Positions 23,160 to 33,929 of a DNA stretch of 64,000 bases are shown one piece after another. A program made the position numbers and the translations under genes. Source of the DNA: Desmodesmus armatus (Eukaryota > Chlorophyta > Chlorophyceae > Sphaeropleales > Scenedesmaceae); NCBI GenBank assembly GCA_007449985.2, contig VIIQ02000601.1, positions 124,001-188,000 on the forward strand, read 5' to 3'. The notes beneath the pieces are model-generated. The model did no database searches and was not told where the DNA came from. It was given only the letters and a program-made list of their open reading frames with translations. Position 1 is the first letter of the stretch; the number at the start of each line of letters is the position of its first letter.

Positions 23160-26100
23160 CATTCGCCGTCCAGCCGACCAGCTGTGAGGGTGGCTGGTGG
23201 AGTGGGCAAGCTAGCCACAATCCAAGTGGCTACTTCACATGGACATATCAGAGAGAAAGTCTTTGTTGTGGTCAGGGCTCCTCCACAACTCGAGCGCAAT
23301 ACGGACTCATTGTCAGGGCATGCAAATCCTCCCCACCCGGCTACAGCCCCACATTTTTTTAGTCCACCAGGCGCAGCGCAGCCGGCATAGAAGTAGTGTG
23401 CTGCAGCTCCACCGGCGATTGCCAGGTCAGGCTTGTGGATAGTGACAGTGGTCCGACCTCCGACATCTTTGCAACTCACATCGACGGTGCCTGTGGGCAC
23501 AAACCTTGTGCAGTTGCCATACACCATAGACGACTGTGCGTTGTTGTTGCTGAACCTGTTCATGAAACCAACTGGGGGACAGCCTATGCCAGACATACAC
23601 CGTTCCCAGACGGGTTGCCTTGCATAGGTGATTCCGCGCACACAGCATGTGCTGGTCACCACAACAGTGTGGGATGAGCTGGTCCTGCAGCCTTGTGTGC
23701 CACTGGAGGCTGTGATGGCCACAGCAAAAGCTTCAGGGAAACCGTTGCTGGTCATGCTGCGGACACATGCGATGACCGCATGACTGTTGCTTGCCACTGT
23801 GTAGAAGATGACATGGCAGCACAACCGTCCGTGAATACGTTGTTGCCAAATATGCTATCGGGCATTGAAGGGATGATGTATACTTGTGCGGCTGAGCTAT
23901 TTTATAAGCTGCCTCCAGGTTGAGCTGATGTTTCAAAATACTGAGGAGCATGGAACTTGACATGGCAACACTGTCACTGGCAGTGAAGCTAATGGGAAAG
24001 ATCCTATGGCATTGTTGAGTTGGGAATGGCCCCCTCCAGATTTTGGGGAAGGGGGTACACAACATGAACAGCAGCGAGCACAACACATGCAACTTAATTG
24101 TGACAGAATCTGCAAGCACCTCAACTTACCGAGGCTGTTCCGCACAGTGCAAGTCACTTGGTTTGTATTGGTTGACACAACAACAGCCAACACACCTCCA
24201 ATTGAGCTGGTGATTGTATAATTCAAAGTCAAGGTGCGGGCGGCCGCACAGGTAATGGCAGTGGCGGCGCCATTGATAGCAACGACAGGCTTCTCTCGGA
24301 CAATGAGGTTTGCGGTGTTTGTCACGCTGGCCATGCAGCCTGCAGTGTCCACCGCTGTGAGGGTCAAGCCAAAGCCACTCCACCCAGAACTGGGCCTCTG
24401 ACAAGTGACCGTTGCCTGAGCAGCTGCAGACGAGCTTAGTGCTGTTCAGAAAAAGCAGCAACAACACATCGTGGGGACAAACAACAGCATGTGAGGCACA
24501 TACACCACCATGAGGTACCACCCATAGCCTTCTATGGCATCCCGGCAGGACTACCACCGGTCCCCTAGGAGGGTGTTTTTCCATGGGCAGTTTGGTTCAA
24601 CCAACCCTTGGTGGCACCTAAATCTTCTTATACGCGTACATGAAATGGCATTTCTGCATGTTGTAGACCGAGTCTGGCAGCTGCTCTAGCATGCCACCGC
24701 TGCTGCTGATGCCCACCATATGGTGTTGTTTCCCACAAAGTTGACCAAACTTACTCATGGTACTTGGCGTGGCGCTGCACAGCATTGAAGCACTGGTAGT
24801 GGTGGGCACCAGGTCAAACCGTTTCGGCGCACCAGCCACAAAGCTTGACACTGTGTAGGTCAGGTTGACGCTGCCCGGGACCGGGTTCATAAAGCACCCC
24901 GCTGATGACACCAAAGAGCTTGTGCGTGTCAGGGTGGGTTTTGGGGGAGCGATGATCGCAGTAGACAACCGCGTCTCAAATCAAATCAAAGTTACACCTG
25001 TAGCTATGAAACTCAAGAGCTCATGCCAGCCATTCACTGATATCACGGAGATAGCACAACAACCCAGAAGGAACAACATACTGAGGATCAAAACAGAGAA
25101 GCCTGACGCTTTTGTGAGGATGAAAACCAACCCAAAAATCCCCAAGCGTACTATCTAAGTGCACGAGATGGACAACCCTCCGAATGGATGCCGGGCAAAA
25201 ACCTCCGTGGAGGAATATAAAAAACCCTTTGTGGCAATGTGACTTTGGGCTGGACCAATTCGGAGGCTCGGCACTAGACGGCTCTCGATACAAAAACACA
25301 AAGCTGTCAAATCAGTCAACTGCCGTCAACGCTCCACTGCTGCTGCTGCTGCAAAGGACTGTTACTGCTCTCCAGTGATATCAGCTGCAGGCCCAGGTGT
25401 TAACGCCATAGAGCTTCCTCCATTGGCCTCGCGCCCTGCAAGGGCGGCTCTTCTAATGTCCCAAGCGCGGAGGATGTAGTTGGCCATCAAAGGCTGGTTG
25501 AGCAGTTGGCGCCATGGGGCCTGTGTGGGGCTGGCTTGGGCATCTGCAATACAGTCTGCAATATGTGGCATGCTGCGGGGGATAGAGTAGGCAGGGCACT
25601 CCAACAGGAAGTGAGTGGGTGTTTCAGCATGTTGTTTACAGGATGGGCAGAGTTGCCTTGCATTGCGTGCAGCAGCTGTCTCCCTGTGTCTTGTATGGCT
25701 ATGGAAGGCATTGAGTGGGAGGGTTTCAAGGCGGAAGTGCATGAACAGTGAAGCGGCTCTACATGATTCCAGGTGGGGAGTGGTGGTTAGAGTGTGCAGA
25801 TATGTGCGGAGTTTGGGCCGCCTAGGTGTGAGCTCTCCAATGCCAATGTCTGCCATGTACCTGGAGTGCACAGAACCTCCTAGGTTGCGGGGGGGCTGTG
25901 TCCAATAAGACCTAAGATAGTTGATTGCACGTGCTTCAACATGTCCCTTGAAATTTGCCTTACTGACTTCTTTAGGGGTGCTAGTGTCAATGTTGTACTC
26001 AGTCAGTAGTCGCTGCATGTTCTGACCCCAAGGGTGGTACTTGCCACTCCATGCAGTGTGGATCTTGTACAGTAGTCGGTCAGTGGGTGTGTTTTCTAGA

Positions 26101-29100
26101 TGATGCCAGTACCTAATGGCAAGTGTGTCGCATGTTACATGCAGAGGAAACAAACCCAGCTCTTGTTGCAGGCAGATGTGGGAGGTGTTTGCAGGGCAAT
26201 GGAAAGCACGTGTGGTCAAACCCATCTGCCAGGAGTCAAGCTTTTTGCGCAAAGATTGGATGGGTTGGGCCCACACCTGGGCAGCATAGGTGACCACTGG
26301 TTGCACAATAGTGGTTAGTGTCAGTTTGCGCAAGTGGGCAGGGAGCCGCACTTGTGTGAGTACTTTACGTTGGGCTGCTGCTGCCTTTGTGCCTGACTTC
26401 ATGCGAGCTTCAAAGTGGTCATCCCAAGTGTTGGTATTGTTGATGGTAACCCCTAGATATTTGTAGCTGGTGACTTGTGGGATGGTGATGTCTCCCCACT
26501 TGTATGTCTGAGCAGAGCTGTCCATCCGTGTAGCTGCAGCAGCACTGCGGCGGGCACTTGCACAGCCACCTAGTACCTTCATGATGGCAGTTTTAGATGT
26601 GTCAGTGGGGTTGACACTTGCGCGAAGCTGCCATTTTGTCAGTGCTGCTCGTGTACTGTCCACCAGCCGTTGCATTGCTTCAGGGGTGGATGTCACCCCA
26701 GCCAGATCATCAGCATACAAAAGAGCAGTCAGTTTTGCAGCTGTTTCGCCAGAGCGCACAGGGACAGGGATTCCCTCGTGTTCCTCCCATACCTGGTGCA
26801 AGACGCTATCAATGTATACGTTGAACATGGTGGTTGCCAGGGTGTCTCCCTGTTCCCAGCCCATGTCAGGGTGCATTACGCGCGAGAACGCTCCGTTGTA
26901 CATGACCTTGGTGGGTGTGTTATCCACCATGTTAGCAAGGACGCGGAACATTTTCCCAGTAATGCCTTTTTGCCATAAGTGCCAGAGAAGCCCAGCTCTC
27001 CACACAGTGTCATAGGCCTTTTCAATGTCTACAAACAACAGGTATGTATCAAGCTTCTGTTGGCATCGTGCATCCAGGCATGTTTTCAGCATGTAGATGT
27101 TATCTACCGAGCTTCTGCCTTGGTGCACAGCTGTTACCCATAGAGGTACCACCGGTGGCCGTGAGGTCCAGAGTGAAGGGCACCCATCCAGTGCCGGGCC
27201 TGATGCAGGTCACCGTCAGGGTCTGGCCAGCCGAGACTGCACGGCACAACACAGCGCGACATTTGACAAACACACACCGCAGCAGGCTGGGCGAGCAGAA
27301 GGCACAGGGTGGCCCTACTACCAACACTTCCCCTGCTTATTAGGCCCATACTGGGCGCTTACTAGGCCCTAGTAACCGGGTTAGCTGGCTTGCTAAAAGG
27401 CACTTACTAGGCTATTGGGATTTCAATTACTCACCAAGCCCACGCTAGGCTAGTTTCCAGCCAGTTGCAGCAGGCTGTCAACAGCTGTTGACAGAGCCTT
27501 ACCTAAACAACATCCATTGCATGTTGCTGTTGTCACAACACACCGTGTGGGGGTGCAGAACTTGGGAGCATCGAATGTGTGCTGCACATATGCAAGCCTT
27601 CCTCAAAGATCAAGCCAGCAAGCAACAGATTAGGGGCATCCCGCCATGCTTACCATTGTTAGGGCTGGCCACTGAGCAGGACGGGCCTGAACTTTGTACG
27701 GCAACACTAGACAGGCCGACATCCGCAGGCAGGGTGCTGAAGCTGTAGTTCAGCTCATGGGTCGCAGCGGATTGGCAGAAGGCTTTTGAGGCTGGGTCCA
27801 GAGGTGCTGCCAGTATCACCACAGTGGGTCTTACGACTTCCACACGGGTCCGTGCCACTCCGTTGGTGTTCAACCAGCATGGGGCCCCTGAAGCTGAGGC
27901 TGTGACTCTCACGTTGAACACAGCTGGCCAGGCTGCGCCATCGACCTTGGAGCATATGACAGTCACATTGCTGCCTGAAGCGGCTGTGCGGCACAAGCAG
28001 TGACATGAGCAGGGGTTCGTCAGCGGGACGCAAGCAACGTACAACATGGTGTTGTGTATTGCCGGGAATGGCTGACGCCGCCGTAGTGTTGAGTACTATC
28101 CTTCTTAGCCAACGGACGCATCTCAACTAACGAACATACAAGCAGACAGCATTGGGCCTGCTGGTGACAACAAGCCGCATGTACTGCCACTGACAATTGC
28201 TGCACAGCGACTCAGGCAGGCAGCGTGAGCCGCTAAGCTCAGCATCAGGCATTGCGTGAAACACTTGCATAGAAGTGTCCACGCTGCATAAAATCCAGTC
28301 ATAGCATCCCTTGCAGGGGCTGCCCCGCTCTACTGCCTGTGGTGCCAGGGCACGATCGGACTTACCAATCAATGGTACAGTGTCGGCCACCAAGCTGCAA
28401 ACGACCCCTGTTCTATTGGTTGACGCATCAACAGACAATTCACCGCCAGTGGAGCTGGTGACCGTGTAAATCAGAGTGGCGTTGGTGGCGTCGGCGCAGA
28501 TAGAAGCATTAACGGCACCATTCACGGCCACGACTGGCCTCTGTGGCACTGTGAAGTTGGTATACCTGGTCTTGTTCGGCAAGCAGCCTGCGCTGTCCAC
28601 TACAGTAAGGCCCACGCCAAAGCTAGGCCACCCAGTTTTAGGCCTTCGGCAGATGAGTGTTACCGGGGTGGATGAGACGAGTGATGGGGACCACGTGTCA
28701 GTACCTGCAACAAAGGGAGTACAATCGTTGTATGAGTCGTGTTGAAGGGCACACACACATGCCTTCATATGAAGGCATGCCAGCTGCGTTGTCACAGAAT
28801 GTAGATGGCAGTGGGTGACCAAGCGCTGCATGTCTGCCTTATTGAAGAAGACACACCCACCCACGGTTCTGGGTGTTGCAGTGCACACCACTGTCGCCTC
28901 GGTGGTAGTTGGCACCAGACTGTACGTTGCACCAGCCATCTGGCGTTCAAGGTCATACTTCAGGGTCACATTGCGGAGCCCCAAGTTTGGGCACAGTGCG
29001 ATTGTTTCAGGGTCGGCAAGACTGAGGAGGGGTGCATGTGAAGCTGAAAATGCAGTCGACAGCATCGTCTGGCCGGCACAATCATCGCTCGACGTCGCTG

Positions 29101-31842
29101 TGAGATTCAGGACGAAGGGGGCCCACTCTGAACGTGACCTGGTGCAGGTCACGGTGAGAGGCTGTCCGGGTAGAACTACATGACACAACAGAAGGCGACA
29201 TCCAACAGGACAACACAGCAGCTGAGAGGGTGAGTAGCCGGCAAGGACGCTGTCTAATGGTGTGACATGGGCTATTGGTACTGCATGTGTTCAGCCAAGG
29301 TGCCTGATGATTTAGATACCATGACAATATATGGGTATCTCAGCCAGCAAGCAGCTGAACCCTGCCTCGCTTACCATCTGCAGGGCTTGCCACTGAGCAG
29401 TTCGGGCCCGAGGTTTCAAACAGCCCCGAGGTGGTCAGAGTGACACTGGACAGGCCGACACCCGCAGGCAACGTGTTGAAAGTGTAGTTCACCACATGGG
29501 ACTCGGCGGTTTGGCAGAGGTATGTCGAGGCTGGGTCCTGAGGTGCAGTCAGGGTCACCACAGTGGGTGCTATCACTGCCACACGAGTCTGCACTGTGAC
29601 AGCCCTGGAGTCTGGACAGCCTTTGAGGGGGGCCGGCGCAGAAGCTGTGACGCTGACATTGAACCCAGCTTCTGGCCAGGCTGCGCCGTTGACCTTGGAG
29701 CATGTGACAGTCACATTGCTGCCTGAAGCGGCTGGGCACAAGCAGTGACATGAGCAGGGGTGCATGAGCACGGCGCAACATAGGTACAGCGTTACAGGGG
29801 CTCAGTGACGGGCTGGCAAGCACTGCAATGTAAAATAGACGTATGATTTGACTAAAATACACAGGGCCTATCAGTGACAAGCAGCAGCATTCGCTGCCAG
29901 AAGCTGCAGTCTAAGTCAGGCAACGTGACCTGCTAGTAACAATAAGAACACGGCCCCAGGTATGCCCCGCCAGGGGCAACATGTATGCCCCTGGGTAGTG
30001 AGGTGGAGCCAGGAGTGCCATTGCCCTACACCCTTGAGCATGCATGTGAAGAGCCGTCCTCAACGGACTCCGCTTTGGAAGCGGGGCCAATGGGAGAGAT
30101 CATGTTGCGTTACTACCACCAGCGTCGTGTCCTAGTAGGACACGGAGGGTGTGCGCCCATGCCTTCTTTTCAGTTGTCCGCGTTGCATCCCATGCATACA
30201 CGTGTCAGGAAGGCCACACACAAACTCACCGGTGGTATCAGTGGTGCTGCAAGTGACATGTTCTGTGTTGGTGGACACACCGACGGTAAGTGCACCGGTG
30301 TACCCGGGGACACCCGCAAAAGAGTTGGTGACTTTGTAGCTCATGGCGGTGTTGGAGGCAAGGGCGCAGGTAGTGGCAGTGGTGGCGCCATCTATCGCCA
30401 CGACAGGCGTGTCCAGCTTCCAGACAACTACACCGCTTCTCACGTCGGCCATGCAGCCTGCACTGTCCGTCGCAGTGAGGATGACCTCTATGGCAATTTC
30501 CCATTGGATGAAGTTCGTATTGAGCCTCTGGCAGGCGACTGTCACTTGGGTAGGCGAGTTCACAACTGTTAGCACACAGCAGCATTAGCATTGGTAACAG
30601 CAGTGTTACGTAGGGCAATCACATGTGCTGTCAAGACGACCTCATCAAACATGTACTGCCAAAATGTACTGGAAAGGGCACAATGTGCCAGGCTTGCTGC
30701 ACTGTTGTCTGTTCAACAGATGCAGTGCATGCGATCTGGGCGTGAAGGTGTGTCAAACCATCCCCTCCCCTGGCCCCACCATGAGCCTCTGGCTTTCCAC
30801 CCACAGTAAATCTGCCTAGCTGAGAGCTGAAAACTGCTAGGGTGACTTTGGGATTGGGAAACTTGTCTGACACTTGCTCAATTTTTGTCGATGGCATGGG
30901 GGCGAACAGCAAGTCCAAACACCAACAAATGTACAGGCTTTTGTGACGTCAGACCCCACAGCAACTCACCCGCAGTGCTTGGTGATGCAACACACACCGC
31001 TGTGCCACTGGCAGTAGTTGCCTCCAGGTTGAATTGCGCACCAGCCACAGAGCTTGACAGTGTGTAGGTGAAGGTCACTTCGGGGTCTATCGAGCATACT
31101 TCTGGCGTATCAGGTGTAAGAGTGGCGTTTGACAACGCTGTGCAGCCTGCAACAGTAAAAAAATAAATCAAAGGTACACCCAGCAGTACAATGTATCTCA
31201 CACACAGCCCTTCATCAGGACTGCTATCATCCTAAGCTGCTGCACACTGGCAAGCGGCTCTGGTTGGCACAGGTGATGTGACGTGCACACGGCAATTTCG
31301 CCCTTTGCTTGGAGGCTGCAGCCAGCTCTGAATTGTACACTGTTGCTCTGCTCACAGGCTGACAGTTGCGGCCACATTTGTTTGGCTTGACAAGACCACG
31401 CCTGCACTGCATGATGCATGATGCCCTCTTGAGTGAAAAACACACAGCGCGCACCTAATGAGGCCACCACTGCACTTGCAGCCGCATCAGCTGCACCAGG
31501 GGCATGTCCCTTGCTGATAGGATCCGCAACTGCTAGTGGGTGAGGGGCAGGGTGTGTGCCGTGGCCTTTGAGAGGGTCATGACCCTCTGCAGTGACGCCA
31601 GCAGCTGTGTTGGGCTGCTGCTGGGGTACCTGCTCCTGTGAAGTGGCAGCAGTGCCGGCTGCTGCAGGCTGCTGTTGGAATTTCTGACGTTCCGCGATGG
31701 CAGCTGCGGCCGTGGTGGGCTGCTGCACCTCATGGGTTCTCCTAGCGCCTGTCAGCTGCGGGGCTGTGCACAGGCAGATGGCAAGCAAGGCAAGGGCTGC
31801 GCAACTGCTGCGCGAGCGATGCAGCTGGCCATGCCGTCCCAT
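23150..31842 (-). CDS. Large secreted repeat protein (Ig-like/PKD-like units), interrupted by a LINE
   Basis: Predicted extracellular or cell-surface protein. Exon 1 (31842-31455) begins with a basic start then SCAALALLAICLCTA, a signal peptide, followed by a Gln/Ala/Pro-rich linker. Then come exons 31146-30970, 30565-30230, 29731-29375, 29175-28861, 28704-28366, 27983-27654, 27236-27121 joined to 24977-24755, 24441-24130, and 23796 to about 23150. From exon 2 on, internal exons are phase 1-1; units encode about 105-119 residues except the first short one. Units share VTVTCxR, LTATxSAGC and VAINGA-type strands, then a TYxLVPTTTEATVVCTATP or LSSVTLTTSG strand with paired Cys. This is a beta-sandwich pattern of Ig-like or PKD-like type; the exact family is not certain. 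Exon 8 is split by a 2.1-kb LINE. With the insert removed its two parts total 339 bases, the same length as exon 6 and in phase. The 3' end is unresolved. Confidence 0.75.
24978..27120 (-). mobile_element. 5'-truncated non-LTR retrotransposon (LINE) inserted inside a coding exon
   Basis: A 2143-base insert carrying one uninterrupted frame that begins within the reverse transcriptase domain (QGRSSVDNIYML) and ends at 25362. Motif A is FVDIEKAYDTVW, motif B is QGDTLATTMFNVYID, motif C is YADD, and the following YKYLGV matches the downstream RT region. A CCHC-type knuckle C-x2-C-x8-H-x4-C (CPSC ... H ... C) lies near the C terminus. The endonuclease and ORF1 parts are absent, the usual result of incomplete target-primed reverse transcription. 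The 3' untranslated part (25361-24978) ends in three TTTGA units, a microsatellite tail rather than poly-A. The element has the same orientation as its host gene. Because the ~585-codon frame has no stops or frameshifts, the insertion looks recent. No target-site duplication is visible at the borders. Confidence 0.93.
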
Positions 31843-33929
31843 GTTGAGAGCCCAAAGTGAACACGTGTTCAGGTTGGGCCTGTATGGTCCTTGCAGCAGC
31901 AGCCAACCTGTCCTGCAGAAATGGCAAGTGCAGATACAGCCTGTATCCCTTATGCGGCATAAGGGCAGGAAACGTTTGAACGTGCACGTCAACCTGACTC
32001 ACAGCAGCAGCACAGAAGGCAACCACGTGTGTAGCCTACAGGCTGCACCCACCTTGCAGGGTGCACGCGTGCAATGTTCATGGTGCGGCTAATAGTGTGC
32101 TTTGCCCTTAGGTTCGTGCCTCATATAACCTTGCATGATTGCAGCTCCTAGCACCGGCCTGCTAGGGCACAGCCTGTGACAGGTGTGTGGATCCAAGGGT
32201 TAGTGAGCTGCCAGCCTGCCCCAGACGATACAGCAGTATGGGTCCAAGACATATCCGAGCCTCAATACCTTCCATAAGTGCAGACTTTCATATCTCTGTG
32301 CACAGGGGTGTGACTGAGCCTTGAATTGAAGCTGCTCCTGCTGGTCAATGCATCTCACCATGACACCATCAGGTGCCAGGTTGTGAACGCCTGCATGCCT
32401 GACTGTGTAAGCGTAGCATTACAACCCTTGCGTCTGTGTGCGTGCTTGATTGCCATGGCCCGAACTCCAATCTGAAGTGCAGGGCGAGATTCTGAGAGTC
32501 CTCCCCACCCTCACTGCCTCACCCCACTGCTCCACACTATGCTGCAAGTGCAGCCATATGCTGCATCTTCAGCTTCAGGCTCAAATGGGCCTAAAAACCG
32601 AGCCCCGGAAGCCGATGCCCAGCCAAGAATGGATCAACGCGGCAGGCAGCAATCTAGGTTTACCCCCCTGGGCATTCATGCGAGCACTCAGCAGGACAAA
32701 CCTACCAATTATGTGCCTTCCACGCCCGATGGAGTCCTTCCGGGGGTGAGCTGGACTGCGATATCTGATGGGAATATTATCACTGCCACTGTGTTGCAAT
32801 GTGGACAGCACTGTTGCCCCGAAACATGTGCGATAGGTGAAGGTGCGCAATCTGCATCTGTGAAGCGGAAGACGCTGCGTCAATGCAGACAAGAGCGAGG
32901 ACTTGGGCTGTCAGCCCGGCTGATCCCGAGACGTTCGACAGTACTGTAGTCTCGGGGGCACCCAGATGCAGCTCTAGGAGTCACAAATCGTACTAGCAGC
33001 ATTTGTCATGGCCGTCAGTGTGGTTCACTTCCCTGGGGTTTTAGTCAGACTGGTTTCCAGTAGGCACAGCTGTGCATCTGCAAGTGCACTTGATGACAAC
33101 AGAAGTCAATCATACTGCAGTTTTATACACACACAAAAAACCATAGTGATCACATCCACACAAACCCTGCAACACTCACCCAGGCTGATCATGACCAGTC
33201 TCCCTCACTCAGTGACTGTGACTGTGCAACCCCCTCGCTGACTCCCCCACGTACACACAGAGCACAACACAACACCCTCATCAACAGCACACTTCGTCCC
33301 CCACAGCCCGCAACTCCCCCAGCAGGTCACACATGCTGAGGAACCAGCCTCGGGGCCCCCCATGTGATGCCACTGCGACAAGACCACAGAGTGTACTGTA
33401 CTTCACGCCAACATGGCAGGGGGGCTGCTCTGAACCGCACCAATTGTGTTTGCAAACACATTCTCAAGAAGGAGCAGCTGACTCAGCTTTCAAAAAGAGG
33501 CAGGACACAGCAGGCAGCAGCAGGGAGCACCACAAGTGACACACCAAGCAGTGCCAACAAGCTTGATTGCGACTGTTGCAGTTCAGATCATCGACACCCA
33601 TTAGGTAATACCAAAGACAACACCGCCGTCATGGTCTCACTCGATTTGAGAATGCATTATATGATGCCCGCTGAGCAGGTGACTCAGACGACAATACCAG
33701 TCATCTCTGCATATTCAGCACCACTGGCAACTCCCAGCGGGCCCCCAACACAGCCCCCGGATTCTTGGTTGAAGGGCCTTCAACCGCACGTTGTGCACAT
33801 ACATGCCACACCCATATATGAGATGCGTATGATGTGGGTCAAGTGATGCACTTGATGGATGGAACTCATGTGGTACACACACACCCACACAACAGCCCTG
33901 CCAACAATCAACCCATACAGGTGTCAGTA
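31843..33929. other. Intergenic stretch, no recognised gene
   Basis: About 2.1 kb between the start of the repeat-protein gene and the end of the dioxygenase gene. It must hold the promoter of the former and the 3' flank of the latter. A plus-strand open stretch at 32539-32949 (Gln/Ser/Pro-rich, containing RFTPLGIHAS and NYVPSTPDG, with a GTGAGC that could be a donor at about 32746) is the only candidate coding sequence. I do not recognise it and would not call it a gene. Confidence 0.4.

Noticed and set aside
27121..27152. Using the GTG at 27152 as the start of the reverse transcriptase gene
   Set aside because: Bases 27121-27152 belong to the host exon (LTATGGTSMGNSCAP); the LINE begins at 27120 and is 5'-truncated, so no native start exists.
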